Notes under the pieces: model-generated | Databases searched by the model: none | What the model saw: only the letters and a program-made list of their open reading frames with translations | Told to the model about the DNA's origin: nothing | Source of the DNA: Sclerodactyla briareus | Taxonomy: Eukaryota > Echinodermata > Holothuroidea > Dendrochirotida > Sclerodactylidae | Length of the DNA stretch: 64,000 bases | Direction of reading: 5' to 3' | Assembly (NCBI GenBank): GCA_026419785.1 | Contig: JAODTK010005694.1 | Coordinates: forward strand, 1-64,000 | In this document: piece after piece, positions 12,675 through 22,268 of the stretch | How the letters are laid out: every line of letters starts with the position of its first letter | How positions within the stretch are numbered: the stretch's first letter is position 1 | Made by a program: the position numbers and the translations under genes

Positions 12675-14035
12675 GAATCAGGGCCCAAAGGGCCTAAAAG
12701 GGGCCCAAGCCCTCAGAACCCCGGGACACCCCCTCTACCTAAGGTCCATACCATGCAAAACTTTGAAAAAAAAAAATGGATGAAGCGTTGTGGGAAGAGA
12801 TACTTTCAAGTACCATCGTGTGAAATTCATAAAATGGGCCCACCGGCCCAAGTGGGAAATAAACTTGCCCGAAAAATTTTCTGAACAAACCGCAAAGGTA
12901 TCGGGCATGTCGCACAGCATCATGACCGATTGTCAGCCTTAATTGCACCGAAATTGAAGGGAGATACAGATTTTACAGTAGTATATCAAACAATGTGAAT
13001 AAGCCAAAGTGCGGCCAGGCCCAAAATTCTGAACACCCCCAATGGCCCTCTACCCAGGACCATTACATGTAGCTTTGAAGACATTGATTGAAGTTGTAGG
13101 AGGAGATGCCTTCACGTACCATTTGGAAATTTATAAAAATGGACAGGGATCCAAATGGGACCTTGGATCGAAAAATTCCTGAAACCCCCAAGGAACGGAT
13201 GTTAGACCATCAATATGACTGATCACAGCAATGGCACCGAAATTTGAGAGAAGTAGCACTTTGCAGTTTTCCATCGTATTGGACCAGTGTGCCTTGAACC
13301 TGATGGTCAACGATGACCCATCAGTTCAATAAGCATGGTGACAAAGTCTTGGTTGAGATTACATCCAAGCACGGAACATGTTTGGCCCAAAAAGCAGTAA
13401 AGTTTTGACCGACTGGATAGATGGATGGATGGATGGATGGGATTGGATGGATGGAGGGATGGATGGATGGATGGATGGATGGAATGGATGGATGGATGAT
13501 GGATGGGGAAGGGATGGATGGTGGATGGATGGATAGTTGATGGATAGATAGATAGATAGATGCTAGATTAGATAGATAGAGTAGATGATAGATAGATAGT
13601 AGATAGTAGATAGCCTAGATAGATAGATAGATAGGAAGCTAGATAGATAGATAGGATAGATATGTAGATAGATAGATAGATAGGATAGAAGATAGTGATA
13701 GATAGATAGATAGATAGCTAGATAGTAGATAGATAGATAGCTAGCTAGATAGATAGATAGATAATAGATAGCTAGATAGCTAGCTAGCTAGCTAGCCTAG
13801 TAGCAGCTAGCTAGCTAGCTAGCTCGTAGCTAGTAGCTAGCTAGCTAGCTAAGCTAGTATGCTAGTAGATAGCTAGATAGTAGATAGATAGATCGATAGA
13901 TAGATTAGGAAGTAGAAGATAGTAGATAGATAGATAGATAAGATATATAGATAGATAGATAGAGAGCTAGATGATTAGAATGACATGGGCCCTCATCACA
14001 AAGCGCAACCAAGGCATAGCTGGTTTGAGCTAAAA
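12675..14035 (+). repeat. Family A repeat with expanded internal microsatellite
   Basis: GGGCCC-type units run from about 12675 to 13320. The family's distal segment follows (CAATAAGCATGG, TTTGGCCCAAAAAG, GACTGGATAGATGG). The tetranucleotide tract, about 35-60 bp in the other copies, is here expanded to about 570 bp. The closing hairpin is GCGCAACC with AGCTGGTTTGAGCTA at 14003-14033. The 5' end is missing. Confidence 0.8.
13405..13985 (+). repeat. Compound GGAT/GATA/GCTA microsatellite
   Basis: The tract begins as GGAT repeats (13415-13530), changes to GATA repeats, passes through a GCTA-rich centre (about 13735-13870) and returns to GATA. Single-base interruptions are common. It sits exactly where family A copies normally hold a short GATA-like stretch, so it expanded from sequence supplied by the element. 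The frequent TAG triplets exclude coding in several frames. Confidence 0.97.
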
Positions 14036-14639
14036 AATGGGAATCATGCACTCATCATGGCAACCACTTACCTGCTAGAACCCTCAACATGCTCGGCACT
14101 GACTATTACAAGAATTTATAAGCGTGCTACTTGACTTCAGTTTGACTCAAGTGACATTGGGCTGATACAAAAACGTAACAGGGGCATCTCTACTCTAATG
14201 TCAAAAATGAAACATCTGTATCTTTTTGTTCAATAGCTGTGAGTATTTGTGTTAAATACTTATCGAGTTCACACGGTTCAAGGACATAGACTGCCATGAC
14301 TCAGATGCTCTGGTGATCGATACCAGACCATAGGGATGACCATGGACTGGCAAAACCTACATATGCCACGTGTGAACCTTCTACATGACAGATCCTATGG
14401 AGCATTCGAACTGCACAGTTTCTAAGGCAAGAACATTGATTACAATAATTGCACACGAGTCACACAAAGTCAAATCATGGATCTGCATCAGAAAGTGATG
14501 TGAACTACACAGGACAAGCACGATGCCCACCAGTGTCATCGCCTGGTTAGCGATCAGGGTTCCCATCTAGTAGGACACCATGCGAAACAATTCAAGGAAT
14601 TTATGGAGTTGCTTAGGATTTGTATTAGCTTGGCAGAAA
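14036..14639. other. Interval without assignable features
   Basis: Short open frames occur on both strands, the longest about 60 residues on the minus strand at 14381-14566. None shows a recognisable domain or splice context. Confidence 0.4.
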
Positions 14640-15420
14640 ACACCCTACCCAACACCCAAAATTACCATGACACATCTCTACGCCGCACCCGAAAGCAATC
14701 ATTCCAATTATTATCAGCCATTTAATAAAATTCGAAAAAGCATAAATTATGCAAAGTATGCACAATTAAATGACCTTAAGTGACCTTTGCCACTGTGTGA
14801 AATTTTCAGGATCAAAGGTTGTACATCTCCACCAAGTTTCATGAGCGATTCAAACCAACTTTTAAAATCAGCATAAATTATGCAAATTAGACAGGTAAAT
14901 GCGAATGGTAAATTAAATGACCTTTGGTGACCTTGGCCTACTGTAAAATCATTGGGATATAGATACCCCATCTCAAGAGTTTGTCAAAATCAACGCACGT
15001 CAAAAATATCGCAAAAGAAATTATGCAAATTAGACTACTTAATTAGCAAATCATGCCGGAAATAATCAAGTTGTGTACTCTTCATAGTTGTTATATACTC
15101 CGACGGCATCACCAATGCATCTGACACACCGATCAAGAGATATCGTGTACACAAGCTTCTGGGGCCATGTTAAATAATATGCAATTATGCAAAGAGAATC
15201 TGGTCTTAGGGACCAAATAAGTGGATGCACATCGGCAACTCTTCACTGCACACCTCCACAAAAAGGTCCAGCTCGTGGCTTTCAAGGTTAAGGAGATATG
15301 AAACGCAAATACGGACAGCCGACAGACAGACAGGACAGACAGACGGACGGACAGACAGACAGACACACACACAACAAAGGACCACTAGCTCTCTTGAACA
15401 AAATTTAGGCGAGACAAAAA
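14640..15420 (+). repeat. Family B repeat with terminal hairpin
   Basis: It contains repeated ATTATGCAAATTAGAC, AAATGACCTTNNGTGACC and CCACCAAGTTTCATG phrases, then a GACAGACA/CACACA run at 15315-15373. The 3' hairpin-like end reads CTCTTGAACAAAATTTAGGC followed by GAGACAAAAA, ending at 15420. The same tail occurs at 17280, 45200, 57700 and, on the minus strand, 19105. No reverse transcriptase or transposase frame is visible, so it is a non-autonomous interspersed repeat of uncertain class. Confidence 0.75.
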
Positions 15421-16989
15421 GGATCTGGAAAACTTTCAGCAGCACAGAGGAAAACCAAGGGTTAATAGTAACTCTCTTCATGGGAGCATAACAATCTGTT
15501 TTTTTATTATATGGCCACTGAAAGGGAGGGGGAGATCGTGGGCGGGATGCAGACCAATAATGACTCGCCTATGGGCAGCAGCTCACCCACAGTGCTTGAA
15601 AAATGGGAGGCGTGAGCACTTTCCACCTGCAGATGAAAGACGGAACCTGTGGCAATGCTCCCATGACACAGGGTAGGGTCAAAGTTCCCACAGGTGGAAT
15701 GAAGCTGCAGTGGTGTGTACCTCACAACCTGGAGCGACTTGGTTTAATGTTATCGGCCCTACTAAAAATTCGTTTTACCTATAAACGGCCTTAGGTGAAA
15801 GGGACCAGTGGTTCAAAAAGATTCCCCACCATCATTGAAAACCAGTCTCAACACGATCCAAATTGTAGGACTTTTGTCGATGGGAGTAATGGATCTATAG
15901 GTCCGGTACTTCAGGTTTTTAGATCAAGTGACCATCATGGGCATAAAACAATATAGGGCCCCCCATTCCACTGTTGAGCATCTACCCACTAATTTGGTCC
16001 AGTTCATCCCCATTGTTGAGTTAGAGCACACCAAGCACACCAGTGTCAAGACAGACCACAGATCCATCACATGCACAACCCCATGGGCAAACGGATACAA
16101 TGGGCTGTTTTGCTGAAGGAGGAACTAAAATGAAGCGTGAAAGAAAGAACGTGTACTTGCCATTTCCTTCTTGAGTTCTGCATTGAATGCGTGTAACTGA
16201 AGTGTTTTTAGAGGACTGCAGTTTCTCCGTGGTTTTTCCAGCCTAAATTATACTGTATAGTCACAGAGAAAAAAAAATATATAGTAGTTTTTCTGTAACA
16301 ATGGCCTAACTACCAAACTATCATAAGGTTACCAGAAACTAGGAAGCCCTTTGATTAGGTATTTGGCTGAAGCATAGAGGTAAAATAGTAATGTCTGGCT
16401 AGCAATCATGGCTGGAGGGGCCAGTAGTAATGGATTAGGGCACATGAAGGCAATGTCACACAGTGGCATATCAATAATAAACAAGAGCACCAATGGGCTG
16501 TAACTCAAACCTTCCAAATTCAACAATTGTTTTTGCAAAGAGCATCATAGGATGATTTAAATTTTTTTCACCGCATTGCTCATTATGAACTGCAAGTTTC
16601 TGAACAAGTGGAAAGTTCGATAATGTGAAAATCGTCACAGACTGGTCATGGGGGGTTTTCAATTGTTGATGTTGCCTTTGAGACGGTGGCTTGTGGTCAA
16701 CATAGGAGTTGCTGAACATTGTGTCAAAACTTCGAGGATGGGCAACATCTGTCGGAGCACATGATTATTTAAGGGCCTGGAACATGGCCATTTCCACATG
16801 TGTTACTATGACGAGTGTTTATTATGTCCTTTAATGCTTCTGAAGTTCGACCTTGACTAACCTGTGTAGGTGGGTAACTTGGCCATGTGTATTTTTCGCT
16901 TTTGAGCATCATAGGGAAGAATGTTTAGTTCCCTTGTTTTTTTACTGTTTATTGTTGTTATACAATCCTGAACTGTATACCTACGCATT
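15421..16989. other. Interval with an isolated family A 5' end
   Basis: At 16480 the family A start phrase AACAAGAGCACCAATGGGCTG with AACTCAAAC appears, followed by TTTTTGCAAAGAGCATCATAGG as in the copy at 47882. The GGGCCC units are absent. Elsewhere I see only short, unsupported open frames. Confidence 0.45.
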
Positions 16990-17280
16990 TTACTGATTAT
17001 TTTGTCACACAGACTTTCGGGTCAAGCTTCCTTGAATGTGCAAATTTATATACAAATTAGTATGGGTATTTGTGATCAAAAGAGGTCGCACAATGATTAC
17101 TCTTCATTCCACTGTACTGGTCACTCACCACACAAAATTTCAGATGACGGCTCTCACAGGGTTCGGATATATCAAAACACACATACAACAAAACAGATGA
17201 CAACACAGACGACAAACAGCCAGCCCACAAACAAAGTGATTGCTAGTCTCTTCTCAAACAAATTTCAGGAGAGAAAAACA
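16990..17280 (+). repeat. Family B repeat, 3' portion
   Basis: This includes CCACACAAAATTTCAGATG, a CACA/GACA-rich stretch and the family tail ACAAAGTGATTGCTAGTCTC with CAAATTTCAGGAGAG at the end. The ATGCAAATTAG part is short or degraded here, which suggests 5' truncation. Confidence 0.65.
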
Positions 17281-17489
17281 CCGACAAGAATGACTGGTAG
17301 AATGACCCAACGTGAGACATTTTGGAAGTCATGCTCAGTTTGGGAGCTATAAACATAACATGCAAAATGCACACGCACACACAAACAAGACAATGCGACG
17401 CGCAAAAAGTATCCTGCCTGGTGCGCGATCGTTGTTTCTATTATTCATCACACTCCCCAACCAACTAGTTCATTCAGACCAATCGTCAA

Positions 17490-18900
17490 GTCAAACGAAA
17501 CATCACTATTTTCACATATAACACATAAAAATTCCTAAATACTGACCAATAGTTGACCCTCCTATTACAAAAGTCCCTTAATAGCCTTTTTCTTTTCTTC
17601 TTCATGCCCCCCCCCCCCACTCTTCCTCCATAAATACCCCCAGAATTTGAACAAAAAAAAAGGTTTTTCACACTCAGTCCAACTCACTTCCTTGAACCAA
17701 AATCCAACTTAAATGTTCTAAATCCCCTTGCAGCCCGGCTTTTTTGCTTTGAAATCCTTTCCTTCATTACTCACTGCCTTTTATTTTCAATCAGCCAGCA
17801 TGCCATCCCCCCCCCCCCCCGCCAGGTCACAAAGCCCCCTCCACCTCCCCACACACCATGAACTATCCCCATGCAGCAGTCAGATGGCCCAAATATAATC
17901 TTTGGGAATCCTCCACAGTTGGTCCCCAGTCCCCAGGCAAGAAGACGGGAAAAAAATGTTACAGTATTTGTGAATGTCGACTAATCAACCTACTCAAATT
18001 GGTTGGGTAAGAGAGGTTTTGCTTGTGGGCAAGCTTATAACATCACAATTGTCCAGGAGCTATGGGATTTACTCCGTTCCTCAGTCTTTCGTCTAATAGA
18101 ATCTCTTATATGATGGGTTTCAATCAAATTCCTGAACTCCACACATCATATTCAGAAAATTAAAATGGACCTGCCCTACTGAGTTTGCGAAATTCCTTAC
18201 CAAGTGGAAATTTGAATAAATTTATGCATTAGGCACATACAATGAGCTTATAACAGCAGTGAAATTTGTTCACATGGAGCTATGGTTTTTCACACTCTTT
18301 TCTCCATGCTTTATTCAAACAGAAGCTATTATAAGATGGATTCACTTCCTGAACATCAACACAATCAGAATCCAGAAAATGGTAATGGACCATACCTAAT
18401 GATTTTGGCGAAATTCTTACAAGTTGGAAATGAATAATTATGCAGATTAGGCACATACAATTACCACTCTAGTGACCCCAGCTTTCCCTTCAAAAATGAT
18501 CAGGATCAAGGTGGATCACATCTACCAAGTTTTGTGGAATCCCAACAAACTTTCAAAAATTTCATAAACATGCAAATTAGACACATTAAATGACCTCCAG
18601 TGACCCCGACTCTCTTCACTTTTAATTTCTTCTCGGGAACCATGATAGACCACCGTTTCGTAAAAATCTGACAACTTGCAACATTCGCATAATGATGCAA
18701 ATAGAAGACCACTTAATTGCATATTTCAGGCTGAAAATCTAATCAGTTCATCTCCCTGTCTTCCAGGTCCTACATGCAACTACACACTGTAGCACATACG
18801 TGTCTTGCGTAATCTTGCTAACGAGCTTAAACATAAATACTTAAAAAAAAGGTAATTACCCACTTGATTAATGACTTTGGTTGCTGCCCAAATCTAATCA
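17490..18900 (+). repeat. Long composite repeat, copy 2
   Basis: It matches 2120-3725 block by block: CAAACGAAACATCAC; ACTGACCAATAGTTGAC; the C-rich block; TTACAGTATTTGTGAATG with GGTTGGGTAAGAGAGG; then tandem AT-rich segments with CATAATTATGCA, TGACCTCCAGTGACCCC and CTAATCAGTTCATCTCCC. It continues further at the 3' side than copy 1, to GCTAACGAGCTTAAAC and ACCCACTTGATTAATG. It lacks the SINE-like insertion of copy 1. Confidence 0.7.
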
Positions 18901-19089
18901 CTATCGAATATTGCAAGTTCCCCCCTTATTGATATGGGCTCGCTGCGGATTGCTATGCAGGGTGCTGCGATGAGTGGATGGCAACATTCTGCGGACGATC
19001 CTGGCTGCGCCTGCGCTTGCAGACTAGTGTATGGCTACTTAAGTCCTAAACAACATGAAGGTCATTTCAAGGTCATATGAGGTCATTGG

Positions 19090-19215
19090 CCTAAAATCTG
19101 CGCTTTTGTTGTCTCGCCTAAATGAAATTCATGAAGAGACTTAGGGTCACTTGTGTGTAGTGTTTGTGTTTGTGTGTGTCCACACTTTCTTGTTTTCAGG
19201 ATTTCTCACGAACCG
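19090..19215 (-). repeat. Family B tail, inverted fragment
   Basis: Read on the minus strand this gives a CACACA run, AAGTGACCCTAAGTCTC, then CATGAATTTCATTTAGGCG and AGACAACAA, which is the family B terminal hairpin. The ATGCAAATTAG body is absent, so only the 3' end of a minus-strand copy is present. Confidence 0.65.
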
Positions 19216-19352
19216 TGAAAAAAGGGGGGGCCGAGTATGATACCATTTTTGGTGTGTGTTGCGTGTACACGTTCATCCGGCTCTTTTTTTTCTGTCAGTT
19301 TAGCAAACATGACCTTTTGGAACTTCCAAACCGAACCAACATTTTTCTCCTC

Positions 19353-19512
19353 AGTTACAAGTTCCTCGCATACGACATGGTGGCTCAATATGGTCTTGGC
19401 ATTTTGTGGATTTGATAGTATTGGCATTTCCTTCCTGGGTTACATATTCAGTTCTCCCACATTCAGATGGGGGATAAGTCCAGCACAGTTGAACTACCGG
19501 TATGTTCTGCAG
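19353..19512 (-). CDS. Candidate terminal exon, cysteine-containing, unrecognised
   Basis: On the minus strand an acceptor-like TTTAAATTACCTGCAG precedes an open stretch of about 50 codons that ends in a stop codon. It has five cysteines, including WTYPPSECGRTEYV and HIEPPCRMRGTC. A second minus-strand frame directly beyond it (19206-19427, with CEELVTEEKNVGSVWKF) also reads like protein, so a sequencing frameshift may split one exon. The plus strand has its own open frame with a CAG|GTAATT donor, because CTGCAG is palindromic, so the strand is not settled. I recognise no family. Confidence 0.25.
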
Positions 19513-19559
19513 GTAATTTAAACAGTAGTTTCCAGTAATTATGGATTTTTTTTTATGTA

Positions 19560-19945
19560 TACTTGCCGTCACATAGGATCAAGCCTATTTAAGGCCCAGC
19601 AAGGGGGCTCGATCTGGGATAGTGGATTATGCCCCTTATTATCAGCTGGTGAGTCTCACCAGATACACGGAAACAAGGCAATGCCCCCCCCCCCGGGTAC
19701 CTTTACTGTGGGGGTGCCGGCAACTGGCAAATTGCCTACCCCTCGTTTGTCCCTGCTCCATCCCTTGTGCTGCAACCAGCGAGAGGCAACAGGTACCATT
19801 TTTAAAGCCTTTGGTATGACCGACCGGGATTCGAACCCGGGCCAGTTTTTTTTGTTTTTTTTCGCCAGGGGGAGCCAAAGCTCTACAAATTATCACCACT
19901 CGGATATAGGTGACATATACGATACGTTCTATACTCACATCACGC
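19560..19945 (-). mobile_element. tRNA-derived SINE, family S1, minus strand
   Basis: On the minus strand the head has an A-box-like CCGAGTGGTGATAATTTG and a B-box GGGTTCGAATCCCGG (near 19830-19850). The body follows with CTCTCGCTGGTTGCAGC, GGCAATTTGCCAGTTG, CTGGTGAGACTCACCAGCTG and ATAATAAGGGGC, and ends near TAAATAGGCTTGATCC. A T-rich insertion splits the head. Two related copies lie at 24925-25240 and 54170-54290, both also on the minus strand. It is transcribed by RNA polymerase III if active. Confidence 0.75.
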
Positions 19946-20639
19946 AAAAGTAATCTGACCACTTAAATAAACAGGGTGGTGCAACCAGGGGGCTTATGGC
20001 ACAGCCCCCCTTCGATCATTCACCATTCATTGAAAAACCCTACATTAGGAACAACAAGGCCAAAAGGAAGGGTGTGGGGAGAAAAAACACAACGAAAAAA
20101 GAAGGAAAAAACAAAGCGAAAATTAAGCGGAAAAACAAGAATGGAAATATAGATTATGAGTAGAGGTTAAGGCGAGGTGGGATCAAGCCAAGATCTCCCA
20201 GTCAGGAGGGCAAGGGCTTCCCCAATGGATACGCCACTGCGGCGAGTGGCCACTTGTGCATGTCACCGTCTGGAAATTGTTTCTTCCCTCCCCTCTTGGG
20301 AGATCAGGATCGGACCATGCCAGTAACAAGCACGCTGCCCAGATGGTACAAAGGGCCCATTCGAGATTCCATGGAACCATCCAAGGGCTCGCATGCAGAG
20401 TTCGCAGAAAGCGCTCACTGGTCGATTCCCTGCGACAGGAGTCTGCAGATGCAGTGTGCTGCGGGACCCGTGGATGGCATCTTTTGTTATTCCTATGTAC
20501 TCCCTTTCTGCGGACCTGCGCAAGGGCCTGCGCTGCGCCTGAGCTGCGCCTGCGGGAAGAACGGATGGCTAGCTCAAAAACAGTCCACATCCACCAAGTA
20601 GTTTTGTTCAAAACCGAAAAGTAGAAAAATTGTGGGGAA
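19946..20639. other. Interval with a GC-rich island (20180-20580)
   Basis: The island is GC-rich compared with its surroundings and carries overlapping open frames of 142 codons (minus strand, 20183-20611) and 115 and 122 codons (plus strand). None shows a domain that I recognise, and low stop density is expected from GC content alone. At 20223-20238 the bases TGGATACGCCACTG are the reverse complement of a typical hAT-like terminus, but no partner end was found. Coding status is undecided. Confidence 0.35.
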
Positions 20640-20975
20640 AAAATACGAATTTGACCTATGGGGACCTTGAAAGCATGTAATGTTATTCGGGACCAACTTT
20701 TTACCCACCACCAAGTACGTGTGAATCAGACTAATGTGATATTCGCCAATAGACACCAAATTTGACCTTGAGGACCCTTGAAATCACCATCATTTTTTCG
20801 GGAATAAACTTTTGTCCGCACCCACCACGTTTTTTTGAATCAGCTGACTCTGATTTTTCGCAAAGAAAACACAAATTTGACCTTCGCTGACATTGAAATC
20901 ACCGTCAACCAACTTTTGTCCAACCACACGTTTCGTGGTGTTAAATAGGATAACCGTATTTTCGTTGTAAAAATG
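20640..20975 (+). repeat. Three-copy tandem repeat, unit about 117 bp
   Basis: The order AATTTGACCT, CCTTGAAATCACCATCA, CAACTTTTGTCC, ACCACGT, GAATCAG and ATTTTCGC is repeated three times, starting near 20650, 20767 and 20875. The copies are clearly diverged. No coding frame spans them. Confidence 0.75.
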
Positions 20976-21562
20976 GCAAATAGGTGAAGCAGCAGGACAT
21001 GAAGGGATGCCCAATTTAGAACTCATCCGAGATGGCATTTACACTAAAACAGACATGGTACCAGGTTTCGGATCAATCGACAAAGCAATTCAAGAGTGAT
21101 TGCGCTAACAGCTAGAGTTCCCAAGAGTGGCGGCAGAGACGCAGCTACACCCCCAAAACCATAATATCCCTGGGACACTTACAGGTCACGGGGATATAAT
21201 AAGAGAGAGATTACTGTTCCATGCTGAGATGGTTATGTGTCCGTGAAACCCAAGGATGAATATCAGAGAATATCATGAAATTGAATATTCACAGCTGGAG
21301 TCTAAGTCTATGCGTGAGAAATTGCCAGATGGACATGTGCGTTTTTTTCAAACGTAGTGCGGCTGGATCAGTGAGGTTCTGACGTTAGACCAAAAATACT
21401 GCCGGCTAGTATGCTTCAATGAATGTAATTGCCAGTTCTGTTCCTACGAGGAACTGCATCAATTAGTGGTAGAGTTCTTTAAAAGCTTTGGACTCTACCA
21501 GGGCAGTCTAAACCCACTGATGCGGATTATACAGACGTTTTTAAACTGGATGATGAGAATGA
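20976..21562. other. Interval without assignable features
   Basis: I see no recognisable domain, RNA gene or repeat with a second copy in the window. Short open frames only. Confidence 0.4.
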
Positions 21563-21940
21563 GGGGATCGGATTAGCTCAGTTCCCCAGTTTTAAAAGCT
21601 TGGACTAGTGATCGTAAAGTTCCAAGTGCGAATCCCAGCCGGATCCTTTCCGGTGCATCCTTGGACAAGGCGCTTACAGTACCGGTACCTTGTCCTACCC
21701 AGGTGTATTGGGAACCTCTGAGAGGTTACTCGTAATCACGAGTGTGCTGATTACGGCAGCCTGTGATGAAAGGTCCCAGTTGCCAGGAGTGTATAGCTCA
21801 AAGTGTGCACTATGGTGCGGGCTTAACAAGGTACAATTGACAAAGGGTAATGGCCTTCAGCGCGTCAAAAGACGTACTATGTGCGGTGGTGTGTAAGTCA
21901 TATATAAAGACGGTAAATAGTATAATCATTATTATGATGA
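21563..21940 (+). mobile_element. tRNA-derived SINE, family S2
   Basis: The head carries GGATTAGCTCAGT (A-box) and AAGTGCGAATCCCAGCC (B-box). The body includes CCTTGGACAAGGCGCTTACAG, CCAGGTGTATTGGGAACC and GGTGCGGGCTTAACAAGG. It ends with GTAAGTCATATATAAAGACG and an ATTATTATG tail. Order and length fit a full-length SINE. No clear target-site duplication is visible. Confidence 0.8.
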
Positions 21941-22268
21941 GGATGCAAAAACCTTTTTGCAGGAGAGCGTCAGCCTCCCACCGGAAGTTCTGAATAATGG
22001 TAGTGTCTAACCCAAAGACTTAATGAAAGAAAATTGGTTCAGTTACTCAAACCAGACACATATTAAATATGTAGTGAACTGTTGTGATGAGTTATTGGAC
22101 TGTTGTGCCTTCTCTGCACAGGGGCCTGCAATGCTCAAGTTCATGCATGTCTACACAATTGAGGGATTTTGTTAAAGTGGGAGTATTTCACATGAGGCGG
22201 AAGTTGCACTTCTTTCTTAGAGAGGTTTTATCACAGTTTGGCTTGTAAATGATCTCTGGCGTACAACT
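21941..22268. other. Interval without assignable features
   Basis: Short stretch between a SINE and a family A copy. I see nothing supportable in it. Confidence 0.4.

Noticed and set aside
13405-13985. Subtelomeric or centromeric satellite
   Set aside because: The tract lies at the fixed GATA position inside a family A element, so local expansion is the simpler explanation.
19971-20238. Small hAT element between CAGGGTGGTGCAACC and TGGATACGCCACTG
   Set aside because: The two ends are only loosely alike, and the flanking 8-mers do not match, so they were not paired.
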